Positions 25,500 through 34,960 of a stretch of 64,000 bases of DNA are shown here, piece by piece (within the stretch, counting starts at the first letter, position 1; every line of letters begins with the position of its first letter). The stretch is from Acidobacteriaceae bacterium (GTDB taxonomy: Bacteria > Acidobacteriota > Terriglobia > Terriglobales > Acidobacteriaceae). The position numbers and the translations under genes are program-made. Location: NCBI GenBank assembly GCA_903642225.1, contig CAHJWI010000002.1:62001-126000 (forward strand), in the 5' to 3' direction. The notes beneath the pieces were generated by a model, which was given only the letters and a program-made list of their open reading frames with translations, did not search any database and was not told where the DNA came from.

Positions 25500-25535
25500 A
25501 AAGCCCCACCGCTCTCTTACGAGCAGTGGGGCTTT
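25500..25535. terminator. Strong bidirectional intrinsic terminator
   Basis: AAAGCCCCAC (25500-25509) pairs with GTGGGGCTTT (25526-25535), and GCTC/GAGC extend the stem after one mismatch, with a 6-base loop. It lies between the convergent aldo/keto reductase and VWFA genes; the U-rich arms on both sides make it usable in both directions. Confidence 0.8.
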
Positions 25536-25593
25536 CTGTCGCATAGAAGAAGCAGAAGCCTCGTTCGTCTGAGAACTCGCAGACAGACATTCT

Positions 25594-26658
25594 TCACGGA
25601 GCAGCCGGAGCAATTGGGTTCGACCCAGGCACCGGACCGACCCAGTACGTGCGACGTGCACGGATGGTTGCTTCCGGGTAGTCAGGCACAGTCACACGCA
25701 GATCGTGCAAACCCGCAGTCGCCGTCCCAGGCAGCGTGAAACTGAGCAGGTAGTAGTTGTGGATGCGATTTGTGAGGCGACCAACGCCGTCCTCAAATCC
25801 GCGCTTTGTGCCGAAGTTGTCGTACTCGCCGCCTGAAAGGCGTGCGACAGTCTTCGGAACATTCTGCTTGAGTGCATTCACGGCTGCGAACAGCAGGTTC
25901 ATGGCCGTGCCGAAAAGGCCTGCACCATGGCCGGGCTTCAACTCATCTTTCATGTCATCGCGAAACGGAGAAAACGCAAACGAATCGACAACGATGTTGT
26001 TGCGACCCAACTGGGCAATCACGTCCGCCTCTTTCACCAACGAGCCATGATCCCGCGTCTCCGAGATCAGCAGGATGGCGCGGCGCGAGCGCGGATCGCG
26101 ATTCTCAAGGATGGCAGCGGCATAGCTCAGGGCATCCATGGTGGCAGCATTTTGATCGTCGCAAGGCCCCATACCGCTCATGGCAGCGTTCACCTTCTCC
26201 GTCTTGTGCGTGAACGGTTGCACCAGCTGCGGATGCGAGCCGTAGCGGACGAGAGCAACCTCGTGTGGCGCGGCACCGGTAAGCGACTCGATCATGGTTG
26301 GAAGCTGTTCGATCTTGCCGTATTCCACCATGGCTGAGCGGGAACACTGCACGACGACGACAAGTGATAAACCAAGCGTGTCCGCGTCCTGTTCCAGCCG
26401 AAAGCGACGCGGTATGCCGTCATCGGTCAGGGTAAATTGATCGGCTCGAAGGCTGTAGACGATCTGGCCCTTGATGTCGACCGTGGCCGGTACCAGGATT
26501 AGGCTGGTGCCGGTTTGCAACTGGTACGGCTGCTGCGTTGTGGGATCTACCGTCGCCTGTACGGGAGCCGCAGCGTCGGGGTTGGCAGCCTGAGCGAGCA
26601 CAAGGTGTGACGCTAAAGCAACGAGAGCGGCAAGGCTACAGCGGCAAAACGCACCCAT
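25594..26658 (-). CDS. Secreted VWFA-related protein (acidobacterial type)
   Basis: 354 residues from the ATG at 26658, which starts a signal peptide (MGAFCRCSLAALVALASHLVLAQA). Next is a beta-sandwich stretch with VDIKGQIVYSLRADQFTLTDDGIPRRF, characteristic of the acidobacterial VWFA-related family. A von Willebrand A-like domain follows, from LGLSLVVVVQCSRSAM to the end (with TMDALSYAAAILENRDPRSRRAILLISETRD). The usual DxSxS metal site is changed: VVVQCSRSA has Gln in place of Asp, so metal binding may be weak. Function in Acidobacteriota is unknown; an envelope adhesion or scaffold role is inferred from the fold. Confidence 0.8.
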   Translation of the reverse strand: MGAFCRCSLAALVALASHLVLAQAANPDAAAPVQATVDPTTQQPYQLQTGTSLILVPATVDIKGQIVYSLRADQFTLTDDGIPRRFRLEQDADTLGLSLVVVVQCSRSAMVEYGKIEQLPTMIESLTGAAPHEVALVRYGSHPQLVQPFTHKTEKVNAAMSGMGPCDDQNAATMDALSYAAAILENRDPRSRRAILLISETRDHGSLVKEADVIAQLGRNNIVVDSFAFSPFRDDMKDELKPGHGAGLFGTAMNLLFAAVNALKQNVPKTVARLSGGEYDNFGTKRGFEDGVGRLTNRIHNYYLLSFTLPGTATAGLHDLRVTVPDYPEATIRARRTYWVGPVPGSNPIAPAAP

Positions 26659-26752
26659 GCAGTCGATTGTCTCGTACTGAGCTGTGCGATGTGTTTTCGA
26701 CAGCGCCTTTTGGTGACAGGACGCATCCGAAGGCGCAGGAGTGTGACAACGC

Positions 26753-28834
26753 ATGCCGTATCCGCAAGCCAGACGAGGCGACCAGGTTGACGAGTACTTC
26801 GGGATAAGTGTTGCCGACCCCTATCGCTGGATGGAGGAGCTGGACGCGCCCGAGACGCGGGAGTGGATCGAGGCAGAAAATGCACTAACACAGCAGTACC
26901 TGCAGAAGCTGCCGGCAAGGGGCGAGCTGCGTCGGAGGATGGAAGCCCTCAGTGACTACGAGCGGTTCAGCCTGCCACAGCGCTTTGGCCCGCGCTTCTT
27001 TTACAGCCGCAACAGTGGCTTGCAAAATCAGCCGGTGTTGTATTGGACGGAGGGAATCGAAGGCGAGCCGAACGTCCTGTTTGATCCGAATGTCGAGGCA
27101 GCGGACGGAACGCTCGCACTGGCAGGGCTAAGCGTCAGTGAAGATGGTGCGATTGCCGCACTGACACTGGCGGAGGCCGGCAGCGACTGGAAGGTGATTC
27201 GCTGCCGCGTGGTGGCCACTGGCGAGGAGCTGCCGGATGTGGTCCGGTGGACAAAGTTCAGCACACCTTCATGGCTGCACGATGGCAGTGGCTTTTTTTA
27301 CAGTGGATATGAAGCACCACCAGACGGCGACCCCCTTAAAGCGCTCAACCACTTTGCCAAGGTCTACTTCCACGCGCTTGGAACGCCACAAACTGAAGAC
27401 CGGCTGGTCTTCGAGCGGGCCGATGATCCGGAGATGTTTCTGCATGCAGGAGTTTCAGATGATGGCAGATACCTTTTCGTGCACCAAAGCCGTGGAACGA
27501 GTCCGAACAATGAGTTAGGCGTGCTGGACCTGGGCGTAAGTGGGAACAACGTTACCGGTGCCGTGCGGGAATTAGTGGGTACCGCAGATGCGAGTTACTC
27601 GCCTATCGGGAACATCGGAACGAAGTTATTGCTGCAAACGACGCTGGATGCGCCAAACGGGCGTGTCGTGTCAATGGACATGGAAAACCCGGAACGAGAG
27701 AAATGGGTCTTGGTGATCCCGGAAAAGCCGTCCAAGCTTGAGAGCGTATCGCTTGTACACCGCACTCTGATCGCGGATTACCTGCAGGATGCACATACGG
27801 CCGTGGAACTCTACCGCGAGAGTGGGGAATACCTTCGGACACTGGAGCTGCCGGGCATCGGCTCCGCGGGCGGCTTCAGTGGCCGCCGCGACGATGCGGA
27901 GACCTTCTACACCTACACAGATTTCACATCGCCGGGCGTGCTCTACCGGCTGGATCTGACGACCTTCGCGTCAACGGTCTACCGCGAACCAAAGGTGCTG
28001 TTCAACCGCGCGGCATATACGAGTCAGCAGGTCTTCGCAACATCGAAAGACGGCACATTGGTACCGCTGTTTCTAACTTACAAAAAGGATTTGGTACGTG
28101 ATAGCCGCAACCCGGCGCTGCTGTACGGCTACGGTGGATTTGGAATCTCACTGACGCCAGCCTTCAATCCAGTAACTATCGCATGGCTGGAGCATGGCGG
28201 TATCTACGCCCAGGCATGCCTGCGCGGTGGCGGGGAGTACGGCGAGGAGTGGCACGCGGCGGGAACGAAACTGCGCAAGCAGAATGTGTTCGACGACTTC
28301 GCCGCATGTGCACGGTATTTGGTCGCAGAGAAGTACACGTCGCCGGAGAAGCTGGCCATCCAGGGTGGCAGTAACGGCGGTCTGCTTGTAGGTGCCATGC
28401 TGACGCAGGTGCCGCAGCTGTTTGCAGCAGCCAATGCTGCCGTGGGTGTCATGGACATGCTGCGCTTCGATCAGTTCACCGTCGGTTGGGGATGGAAGCA
28501 GGACTACGGCGGCCCGCGGGATGACAAGGCGGAGTTCACGGCACTGCTGGCCTACTCTCCGCTTCATAATTTACGCGGGGACACGGCCTATCCGGCCACA
28601 CTCGTGACAACGGGAGACCATGATGACCGTGTCTTTCCCGCGCACAGCTTTAAGTTTGTCGCGCAGATGCAGCACGATCAGGCAGGAACGGCACCGGTGC
28701 TCATCAGGGTGGAGGTTCGGGCCGGGCACGGCGGCGGCATGCCGCTGAGCAAGCGGCTGGACGTGGCTGCCGATACGTTTGCCTTCTTCCTGCAGGAGTT
28801 GGGTTGTGGCGGAACTGCTGGAGCCGAGCAATGA
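26753..28834 (+). CDS. Prolyl oligopeptidase (S9A serine peptidase)
   Basis: 693 residues from the ATG at 26753, AGGAG eleven bases before. The N-terminal strand-swapped segment (VDEYFGISVADPYRWMEELDAPETREWIEAENAL) and the beta-propeller up to about 420 precede the hydrolase domain. Catalytic residues: Ser540 in GGSNGGLL, Asp in GDHDDRVFP (about 624-625) and His659 in AGHGGGMP. LYGYGGFGISLTPAF and RGGGEYGEEWHAAGTK are family signatures. No signal peptide is visible, so it is probably cytosolic, cutting short proline-containing peptides. Length is normal. Confidence 0.95.
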   Translation: MPYPQARRGDQVDEYFGISVADPYRWMEELDAPETREWIEAENALTQQYLQKLPARGELRRRMEALSDYERFSLPQRFGPRFFYSRNSGLQNQPVLYWTEGIEGEPNVLFDPNVEAADGTLALAGLSVSEDGAIAALTLAEAGSDWKVIRCRVVATGEELPDVVRWTKFSTPSWLHDGSGFFYSGYEAPPDGDPLKALNHFAKVYFHALGTPQTEDRLVFERADDPEMFLHAGVSDDGRYLFVHQSRGTSPNNELGVLDLGVSGNNVTGAVRELVGTADASYSPIGNIGTKLLLQTTLDAPNGRVVSMDMENPEREKWVLVIPEKPSKLESVSLVHRTLIADYLQDAHTAVELYRESGEYLRTLELPGIGSAGGFSGRRDDAETFYTYTDFTSPGVLYRLDLTTFASTVYREPKVLFNRAAYTSQQVFATSKDGTLVPLFLTYKKDLVRDSRNPALLYGYGGFGISLTPAFNPVTIAWLEHGGIYAQACLRGGGEYGEEWHAAGTKLRKQNVFDDFAACARYLVAEKYTSPEKLAIQGGSNGGLLVGAMLTQVPQLFAAANAAVGVMDMLRFDQFTVGWGWKQDYGGPRDDKAEFTALLAYSPLHNLRGDTAYPATLVTTGDHDDRVFPAHSFKFVAQMQHDQAGTAPVLIRVEVRAGHGGGMPLSKRLDVAADTFAFFLQELGCGGTAGAEQ

Positions 28835-28859
28835 CACGGAGGACGGCACACGGGTTAGG

Positions 28860-29617
28860 ATGGCTGACGGCGTCTTCTCCATACGTCGAGCGTTGTTGCG
28901 TATGGTTGCGTTGACCATTGCCCTGTCTCCGTCTCTTTTAGCTGGGCAAAGTACCGTGCTGGACCGCAGAGGTAGCGACGGTTTGCGGTGGAAGAAAACG
29001 CGCCGCACATTGTGCGTGTGACCATCTCACGTGGGCATGACGGTGCCGTGCGCGGGCCGGGCTACGGCATCGGGGCCAAACCCTCTGCGGCAAGGTGGAC
29101 GAGCTAGGGCAACGGTGATGCGGTGGACCTGCGAAGCGACCTGCTCCGGTTGACGGTTGCCGGGGAGGGTGTGCCACGGAGGTCGGATGGCAAGCCGCTG
29201 GCGTGGTGACCAACATGGGTACGGATTGTGTGGGAGACTGAGCCGGATGTTCCGCCAAACGGCAGTTACCTGCACATTGGGCCGGGGACATTGGTGGATG
29301 AGGTATCTGCCGGTGTGCACAAGCCGGAACATGCGCCGCTGTTAGATCCGAGCGATGCGCGTCAATGTCGGCGGGTACGACGACGACCGGAGCTCTACAC
29401 ACGCGATGGGCGCGGCCGTTGAGAGTACCGACGATTCAGGCGATCGCGCACGAGCGCGTATACCGTGGCGCGAATGCGGAGGTCGCTCTATATTGCGGAT
29501 GACGGCACGACCTACGGCTACGAGCAAGGCAAAGCAGAGACGACGAGGCTGCACTGGGACGAGCGAGCAGGCAAGCTAACGCAAATTGGCCCACGGCGTA
29601 GACGGATGCAAATGTGA
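28860..29617 (+). pseudogene. Remnant of a secreted GH31-type glycosidase
   Basis: An ATG at 28860 opens a signal-peptide-like stretch (RALLRMVALTIALSPSLLAGQ). After a frameshift near 28985 the text continues VEENAPHIVRVTISRGHDGAVRG, as at the N-terminus of GH31 alpha-glucosidases, with in-frame stops at 29105-29107 and 29207-29209. Further on, ERVYRGANAEVALY in one frame and YIADDGTTYGYEQGKA ... LHWDERAGKL in the next match the C-terminal beta domain that follows the GH31 barrel. The roughly 500-residue catalytic core between them is absent. This accounts for most of an otherwise gene-free stretch of 850 bases between two conserved genes. Confidence 0.65.
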
Positions 29618-29692
29618 TGTCGGTCATGCGTTAAGTATCTGTGCCCTGTGTCCGGCAAGCCGGATATGGGGCACCGCTTCCACTTCGCTGGC

Positions 29693-32575
29693 TCAGTGGG
29701 TCAGTGCGGGATTCTGTCGCATGCTAAGCAAGTTCGCCATAATGCGAAAGCTGCCGGGCACCCCTTCCGGCATCTGCCGGAAAAATGCGTAAGCAAGGTA
29801 GACATAATAGCCCTTGCCATACCCTGCATAGACGAGGCCGCCCGTCTGCGGGTCCTGATCTTTGTCGTGGGTTTCGGTAAGGGCGACATAGTGGGAATCG
29901 AAGCTGCGCGGAAACCCGTGGCCGCGTTCTTCAACCCAGCCATTAAAATCCGCTGTACTGATGTGATTGGGCCACGTAAGCGTAGGATCGTCCGGCTTCA
30001 GGAGTTGAACCGGTGCGGTTTCCTCAACAACCTTCTCCGCGTCGCTGGGCACAGAAATGGGATAAGGGCCATAGTTTCGATCGTACTCTGCCGTCTGATA
30101 CTCGGTAATCACGACACCGCCCTGCTTTACATAGTCGAGTAACCTCTTATTGAAGGTGCGTAGCTCCGGCCGTGCCGCGTAGGTACGGATACCCAGCACG
30201 ATGGCGTCATAGGAACTGAGGTTAGCGGCGGCGACATCTTCAGCAGCAAGTTGCACAACATGAATCCCAAGGTCATTAAGCGACTGCGGAAGGTCATCGC
30301 CGGTTCCCATAACATAGCCGATGCGAAGATCTGGAGCGACTTTCACATCGACACCTGTGATACGGTCACTCGCCGGCAGGTACTGCGGGTAAGGCCGTAT
30401 GCCGGGATACCCTATGCTTGTAAAACCTTGCGTATAGGTCTGCCCGTTGTAAGTGGCTGCCGCGGTAATCGTGTAAGTCTTTTGTTTTAAATCGCGAGGA
30501 GTGACCTCGAAATGTAAAGTTGCATCTTCATTGTCGCGGCTGGTATGAAAGGTTGCAGAAGCGGGCGAGGCGACCCAATCGTTCGGCAGTTCAAGGGTGA
30601 GAGTACCGTCGGCCGGGCCCTTCACGGAGCTGTGGAGAGTAACATCAAGCGGCAGTGTTGGCGCGGTAAGCGGGACAATACCAGCCCGCGGGGTAAGTCG
30701 GACTGAAATTGCCGGCGCAATTAGCAGAGGATGAACGACAACTCCCTGCCCTACTTCGCGGCGGGCCGTTTGGACCACTTCCGTAAGCGTGTTCTGTATA
30801 CCCTGAAATGTGTAAGACACGGCTGCCGAGAGGGGGTAAGGCATGGTCGGCAGGGTAAGGTCAGCTCTATCCTGCAAGTCATAATAGCTTTGCGCAAGCG
30901 TGGGGCGGCTAAAGTAGGGGCTCGTCAGCGGCGCAGCCTGGGGCACGGTTGTAAGCAGGACTGTGTCGATGGCACCTCCAGGTGCCACCTGCGGAACAGC
31001 GGCGCCAGATGGCGGAAACTGCCAGTCAAGACCAGGCGTGTTGGGACGAAGCTGAATGTCCTGAAGAAGAACAATTTCTCGCCCCTGGTTGGCAACGTGT
31101 ACGGCAACGCTCAGTGACTGGCCCGGGATGGCAGTGGTGGATGACGTTGCGCTCAAAGCCGCCGCGCTTGCCGCATCCGTAGGGCCAAGCGGCCCGGCGG
31201 CCATGGCCGGTGTGCCGACGGGTTGCGCGACAGCAAGCAGCGTGATGCCGAGACTCTGGTGAAGTGCTGTTTCGAACTGGCTTTGCTTCACGCGAAGCTC
31301 ATGCAGCGCGTTGTAATGACCGTCGTCCTGAGCAGCCGCCGCAAGCTCCGCTATCAGCGTGCGCGTAAGACCAAGCCCCTTCGCAAGCGAGGGAGCGGAA
31401 GCAGCCGGGTTGTGTGGATCGAACAGGATAGTTGCCTGGTCGACTTGCGCAGCAATCGCCTGCAACTTCACGCGCACAAGTGCTGCCTCAGCGACGGGCA
31501 GGTAACCGGCGATGGCCGGAAGTTTCGTATCGATCCCGTCAAACAACGTATCTTCGTGCGTTGGCAGCGCACCATGCGCCATGCGGGAGGCATACAGGTG
31601 GTACGGGGAATCGAAGCGGCCGGCGGGTGGAATGCCGGTGCCGCCGATCTGCGACCTCTGCTGGTTCAATCCCTCGCGCGCAATCTGCAGGGAACTCAGA
31701 CCGAGCAGTGGGTTGTAGTCACCTTCAGGAATGCTGACCGTCTCTGCAGGAACGCCGTTCATGGCCTCGCCGGTAATGTAGTTGCGAAAGGCAACAGGGG
31801 CGTACTTGTTCGTGGCGTAGTCGAAGATTCCCTTGCCGGGCACAACGCGAGCAAACGGTACGCGGGCATACATTTTCAGCGGTGCCCAGGGCCGCAGACC
31901 TTCCCGAATCTGTTCGGGAAACCGTTGCGGGTCGGCCGCGGCGTTGAAGACCTCCTGCGCAATCAGACCGGCGGTCTGATGGTGGCCATGACCGTCAGAA
32001 ACATAGCCCGCAAAAACGCTCGTCACTACCATCGGGCGCACCGCGCGAACAACGCGGACAGCGTCCGCCAGGACGCGTTCGTGTCCCCATTGGCCGAGCG
32101 TCTCTTCGATTGTTTTCGAAAAACCAAAATCAGCAACACGGGTGTAATACAGGTGATCGCCGTAGTAGCGATTCGCCGCAAGGTGCTCCTGTGTGCGCAG
32201 AATGCCGAGCGCATCCCAAAAGTCCGCCGTCATCACGTTCTGGCCGCCTTCGCCGCGATTCAGCGAAAGCAGCGACACATCGGCGCCTGCCTGCCGGCTC
32301 TCAAAGGTGAGCATGCCGCCGTCTTCATCGTCAGGGTGGGCGTTAATCTGCAACATGCTGGCACGGGTGTGCAGATGGCGCAGGGATTGCGCAAGGCCGG
32401 ACGTGCCGCGGTCATAGGGAAGCGGGTAGGCAAAAGCATCCTGCTGCTGTGAACTCTGCACCAGGGGCAATGTTTGTGCCGGGCTGCAGAGGCAGAGCGC
32501 TGCCGCGCAAAGCGGGCCCGCCACGCAGATGGACCATGCGAATGACGCTGCATTGCCGTTGAAGCCTTTGCCCAT
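29693..32575 (-). CDS. Large secreted PIG-L (LmbE) deacetylase-like protein
   Basis: 960 residues, signal peptide at the N-terminus, GGGGAG eight bases before the ATG. The PIG-L/LmbE metal site is in LQINAHPDDEDGG (about residue 75-87), followed by VSLLSLNRGEGGQN and the later HHQTAG histidine motif. The central part (about 480-720) is beta-sandwich with NEW3-type text SLSVAVHVANQGREIVLL and TLTLELPNDWVASPASATF. The last 200 residues resemble a class-I glutamine-amidotransferase-like fold (LSSYDAIVLGIRTYAARPEL, VKQGGVVITEYQTAE). It probably removes acetyl groups from an extracellular glycan or glycolipid; the substrate is unknown. Confidence 0.88.
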   Translation of the reverse strand: MGKGFNGNAASFAWSICVAGPLCAAALCLCSPAQTLPLVQSSQQQDAFAYPLPYDRGTSGLAQSLRHLHTRASMLQINAHPDDEDGGMLTFESRQAGADVSLLSLNRGEGGQNVMTADFWDALGILRTQEHLAANRYYGDHLYYTRVADFGFSKTIEETLGQWGHERVLADAVRVVRAVRPMVVTSVFAGYVSDGHGHHQTAGLIAQEVFNAAADPQRFPEQIREGLRPWAPLKMYARVPFARVVPGKGIFDYATNKYAPVAFRNYITGEAMNGVPAETVSIPEGDYNPLLGLSSLQIAREGLNQQRSQIGGTGIPPAGRFDSPYHLYASRMAHGALPTHEDTLFDGIDTKLPAIAGYLPVAEAALVRVKLQAIAAQVDQATILFDPHNPAASAPSLAKGLGLTRTLIAELAAAAQDDGHYNALHELRVKQSQFETALHQSLGITLLAVAQPVGTPAMAAGPLGPTDAASAAALSATSSTTAIPGQSLSVAVHVANQGREIVLLQDIQLRPNTPGLDWQFPPSGAAVPQVAPGGAIDTVLLTTVPQAAPLTSPYFSRPTLAQSYYDLQDRADLTLPTMPYPLSAAVSYTFQGIQNTLTEVVQTARREVGQGVVVHPLLIAPAISVRLTPRAGIVPLTAPTLPLDVTLHSSVKGPADGTLTLELPNDWVASPASATFHTSRDNEDATLHFEVTPRDLKQKTYTITAAATYNGQTYTQGFTSIGYPGIRPYPQYLPASDRITGVDVKVAPDLRIGYVMGTGDDLPQSLNDLGIHVVQLAAEDVAAANLSSYDAIVLGIRTYAARPELRTFNKRLLDYVKQGGVVITEYQTAEYDRNYGPYPISVPSDAEKVVEETAPVQLLKPDDPTLTWPNHISTADFNGWVEERGHGFPRSFDSHYVALTETHDKDQDPQTGGLVYAGYGKGYYVYLAYAFFRQMPEGVPGSFRIMANLLSMRQNPALTH

Positions 32576-32720
32576 GCGGTGTTCTCTCCCCTGATATCAC
32601 TTGCAGGTATTGCGACTCTACCCCACGCTGCCGGATGCGGATGGGATGCAGAGTGGCACCCGTTCGGCTCATGCGCGCTGCGGCGGTGCGTGGTGCTGCG
32701 TTGCGTGCTACAACGAGGCT

Positions 32721-34094
32721 GTGACGAAGGATGCGAGCGCGGCGGGTTTAGAGCGCGGTTTAAGCACGGCGGCTGCGCTCGGGGCAAACATCATCGACAT
32801 GGTGGGTGTCGGACCATTCATCACACTGCCTCTCATCCTGAGCGCGATGGGCGGCCCGCAGGCAATGCTGGGCTGGGTGCTGGGTGCCCTGCTTGCCCTC
32901 TGCGATGGATGCACATGGAGCGAGTTAGGAACAGCGCATCCAAAAGCTGGAGGTTCATACGCGTATTTGCAGGCAACCTATCCGGCGGGGTGGGGGCGGC
33001 TGTTCAGTTTCCTGTATGCCTGGCAGTTGCTCTTCAGCGCTCCGCTGTCCATCGCCAGCGGCTGTATCGGCTTCGCGCAATATGCAGCTTGGTTCATGCC
33101 GAATGCCTCGCGATGGCAGCTTTCCGGCCTGGCGATTGCCGCCTGCGCGGTGGTCACAGCCCTGCTCTTGCAGCCCATACGGCGGGTAAGCGTAGTCACT
33201 CGCGCGCTGGGCGGGGTCGTCGTGCTCACGCTTCTTCTGGTCATTGCCGTTGGCTTCTCCCATTTCTCCGCAGCGCGTGCGTTCTCGTTTCCAGCGGGTG
33301 CGTGGCGAATGGACAGTGCCTTCTTCACCGGCCTGGGCGCGGGCCTGCTGGTCAGCGCCTATGACTATTGGGGCTACTACAACGTGTGCTTTCTGGGTGG
33401 GGAGGTGCGTTCGCCGGAGCGCACCATTCCGCGCGCGGTTCTGGGCTCCATCGTCATCGTCGGCGCGCTCTACCTGCTTATGAATGTTGCCGTCCTCGGC
33501 GTGGTGCCGTGGCAGCAGATGGTGGGGGCCGACGCGGGGGCGCGACGCTACACCATGGCCACCGTTGCGGAGCGCGCGTTTGCAGGCCACGCCTGGGCGC
33601 ACAGTGCAGGCACGGTCGCGGTGGTTCTGGTAGCGGTCGCGGCGCTGGCCAGCGTGTACGCGTTGCTGCTCGGCTACTCGCGCATCCCATTTGCGGCGGC
33701 AAGGGACAGAAACTTTCCCGCAATCTTTGGCCAGCTCAGCGAGCGGACGAAAGTTCCGGGAGTAAGCCTCGTGACCCTGGGCGCATTTACGGCACTCTGC
33801 TGCGTCTTCCGGCTGGCAGAAGTCATTGCATCGCTGGTCGTGCTGCGCATCCTGTTCCAGTTCCTGCTGCAGGGCGTGGCCGTTCTGCTTCCTCGTCATC
33901 GCGCGGAGCGGCGGTTGGCCGGCCGCTTCCACATGCCGCTGTATCCGTTGCCCACACTGTTGGCCTTGGCGGGTTTTGTCTTCATCCTTGTCTCCCGGCC
34001 TCAAATCGTGCGGGAGATGCGCCTTGCGGCTTTCGTTCTGGTCACAGGCCTTGCAGCATATTGGCTGCGAGCACGGCGCACAGCGGTACACTAG
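32721..34094 (+). CDS. APC-superfamily amino-acid permease
   Basis: About 457 residues from the GTG at 32721 (the frame is open from 32601 but the first 40 residues look unlike the family). Twelve membrane segments are expected. APC signatures: GLSTAAALGANIIDMVGVGPFITLPLIL, SELGTAHPKAGGSYAYLQ in segments 2-3, LVSAYDYWGYYNVCFLGGEVRSPERTIPRA in segment 6. It imports amino acids or related amines by proton coupling. The next gene starts six bases after its stop, so the two are one transcription unit. Confidence 0.9.
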   Translation: MTKDASAAGLERGLSTAAALGANIIDMVGVGPFITLPLILSAMGGPQAMLGWVLGALLALCDGCTWSELGTAHPKAGGSYAYLQATYPAGWGRLFSFLYAWQLLFSAPLSIASGCIGFAQYAAWFMPNASRWQLSGLAIAACAVVTALLLQPIRRVSVVTRALGGVVVLTLLLVIAVGFSHFSAARAFSFPAGAWRMDSAFFTGLGAGLLVSAYDYWGYYNVCFLGGEVRSPERTIPRAVLGSIVIVGALYLLMNVAVLGVVPWQQMVGADAGARRYTMATVAERAFAGHAWAHSAGTVAVVLVAVAALASVYALLLGYSRIPFAAARDRNFPAIFGQLSERTKVPGVSLVTLGAFTALCCVFRLAEVIASLVVLRILFQFLLQGVAVLLPRHRAERRLAGRFHMPLYPLPTLLALAGFVFILVSRPQIVREMRLAAFVLVTGLAAYWLRARRTAVH

Positions 34095-34100
34095 ACCGTT

Positions 34101-34838
34101 ATGAATTCCATAGAAATAGTCATGGGTGCGGCAGCGGCCGTGGGTACGCTGGGGCTGGCAGCAGGTGCGTGGCAGTATGCGGCGAATGTGCCTGCATCCC
34201 AGCTTTTTGGGCGAACCTGGATCGACGAGCCGGAGCCAAATGCTGACAAACGCACGGTGCACCTGACATTCGACGACGGACCAAGTGCGCGCAACACGCC
34301 AGAACTGCTGGACATCCTCGGCGCGGCTGGTGCGGTAGGCACATTCTTCCTGGTCGGTAACCACGTACGTCGGCATCCAGCGCTGGCACGCCGCGTTGTC
34401 GATGAGGGCCACACCGTGGGCAATCACACAGACATGCACCCCAACCTCTCCCGCAAGCCGGCGGCGCGAGTGCAAGCGGAGTTGGAAGCCTGCCAGCGTA
34501 CGATCCTGGACACAACGGGTGCCGTGCCGGCACTGTTTCGGCCTCCGTACGGTGCGCGAAGGCCAGCGGTGCTGCGGATCGCGCGGCGAATGGGACTGAC
34601 GCCCGTTATGTGGAACATCACCGCCGGCGATTGGGCATCTCCCGGCTTTGAGTCATTGCTACGCAGGGTGGAACGTGGGATCGAGCACAATCAACAGCGA
34701 GGTCGAACCAGCAATCTGCTGCTGCACGACGCGTCCCAACTGGACGGCAATGCGCCCGCAAGCCGTGCCGACACGTTGCGCGTCGTGCAAGCGCTTGTGC
34801 GGCGGGCCGACCTACGCTTTCCGGGTATCACTGCCTAA
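34101..34838 (+). CDS. NodB-type polysaccharide deacetylase
   Basis: 245 residues. An N-terminal hydrophobic segment (MGAAAAVGTLGLAAGAWQYA) anchors or exports it. The NodB domain has all five motifs: TFDDGPS (Asp58, Asp59), metal histidines in HTDMH (His109, His113), RPPYGAR, the DWASPG segment, and LLLHDAS near the end. It removes N-acetyl groups from chitin-like or peptidoglycan glycans, or acts on another glycan in the envelope. Coupled to the permease upstream by close spacing, though no functional link is evident. Confidence 0.92.
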   Translation: MNSIEIVMGAAAAVGTLGLAAGAWQYAANVPASQLFGRTWIDEPEPNADKRTVHLTFDDGPSARNTPELLDILGAAGAVGTFFLVGNHVRRHPALARRVVDEGHTVGNHTDMHPNLSRKPAARVQAELEACQRTILDTTGAVPALFRPPYGARRPAVLRIARRMGLTPVMWNITAGDWASPGFESLLRRVERGIEHNQQRGRTSNLLLHDASQLDGNAPASRADTLRVVQALVRRADLRFPGITA

Positions 34839-34960
34839 AGTCGACTCCCGAGCCGTGGCATCGAATGGCGTGACCACGCAAACGCAAGGGTCCCCATCTC
34901 ATGGCCTGTTAGTACGTTGGTGCTGCTGCCATAGAGCCTTGCGTATACACAGGAGAACGT

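Noticed and set aside
31223..32452. 409-codon open frame on the plus strand
   Set aside because: Antisense to the PIG-L gene, whose AHPDDE motif and domains are clear.
32955..34475. 506-codon open frame on the minus strand
   Set aside because: It lies opposite the amino-acid permease and NodB genes, is rich in Arg/His/Gln and has no domain; it is a GC-driven shadow.
34882..34944. 8-base inverted repeat ACGCAAGG/CCTTGCGT upstream of the SRPBCC gene
   Set aside because: The arms are short and 47 bases apart, so chance is likely.
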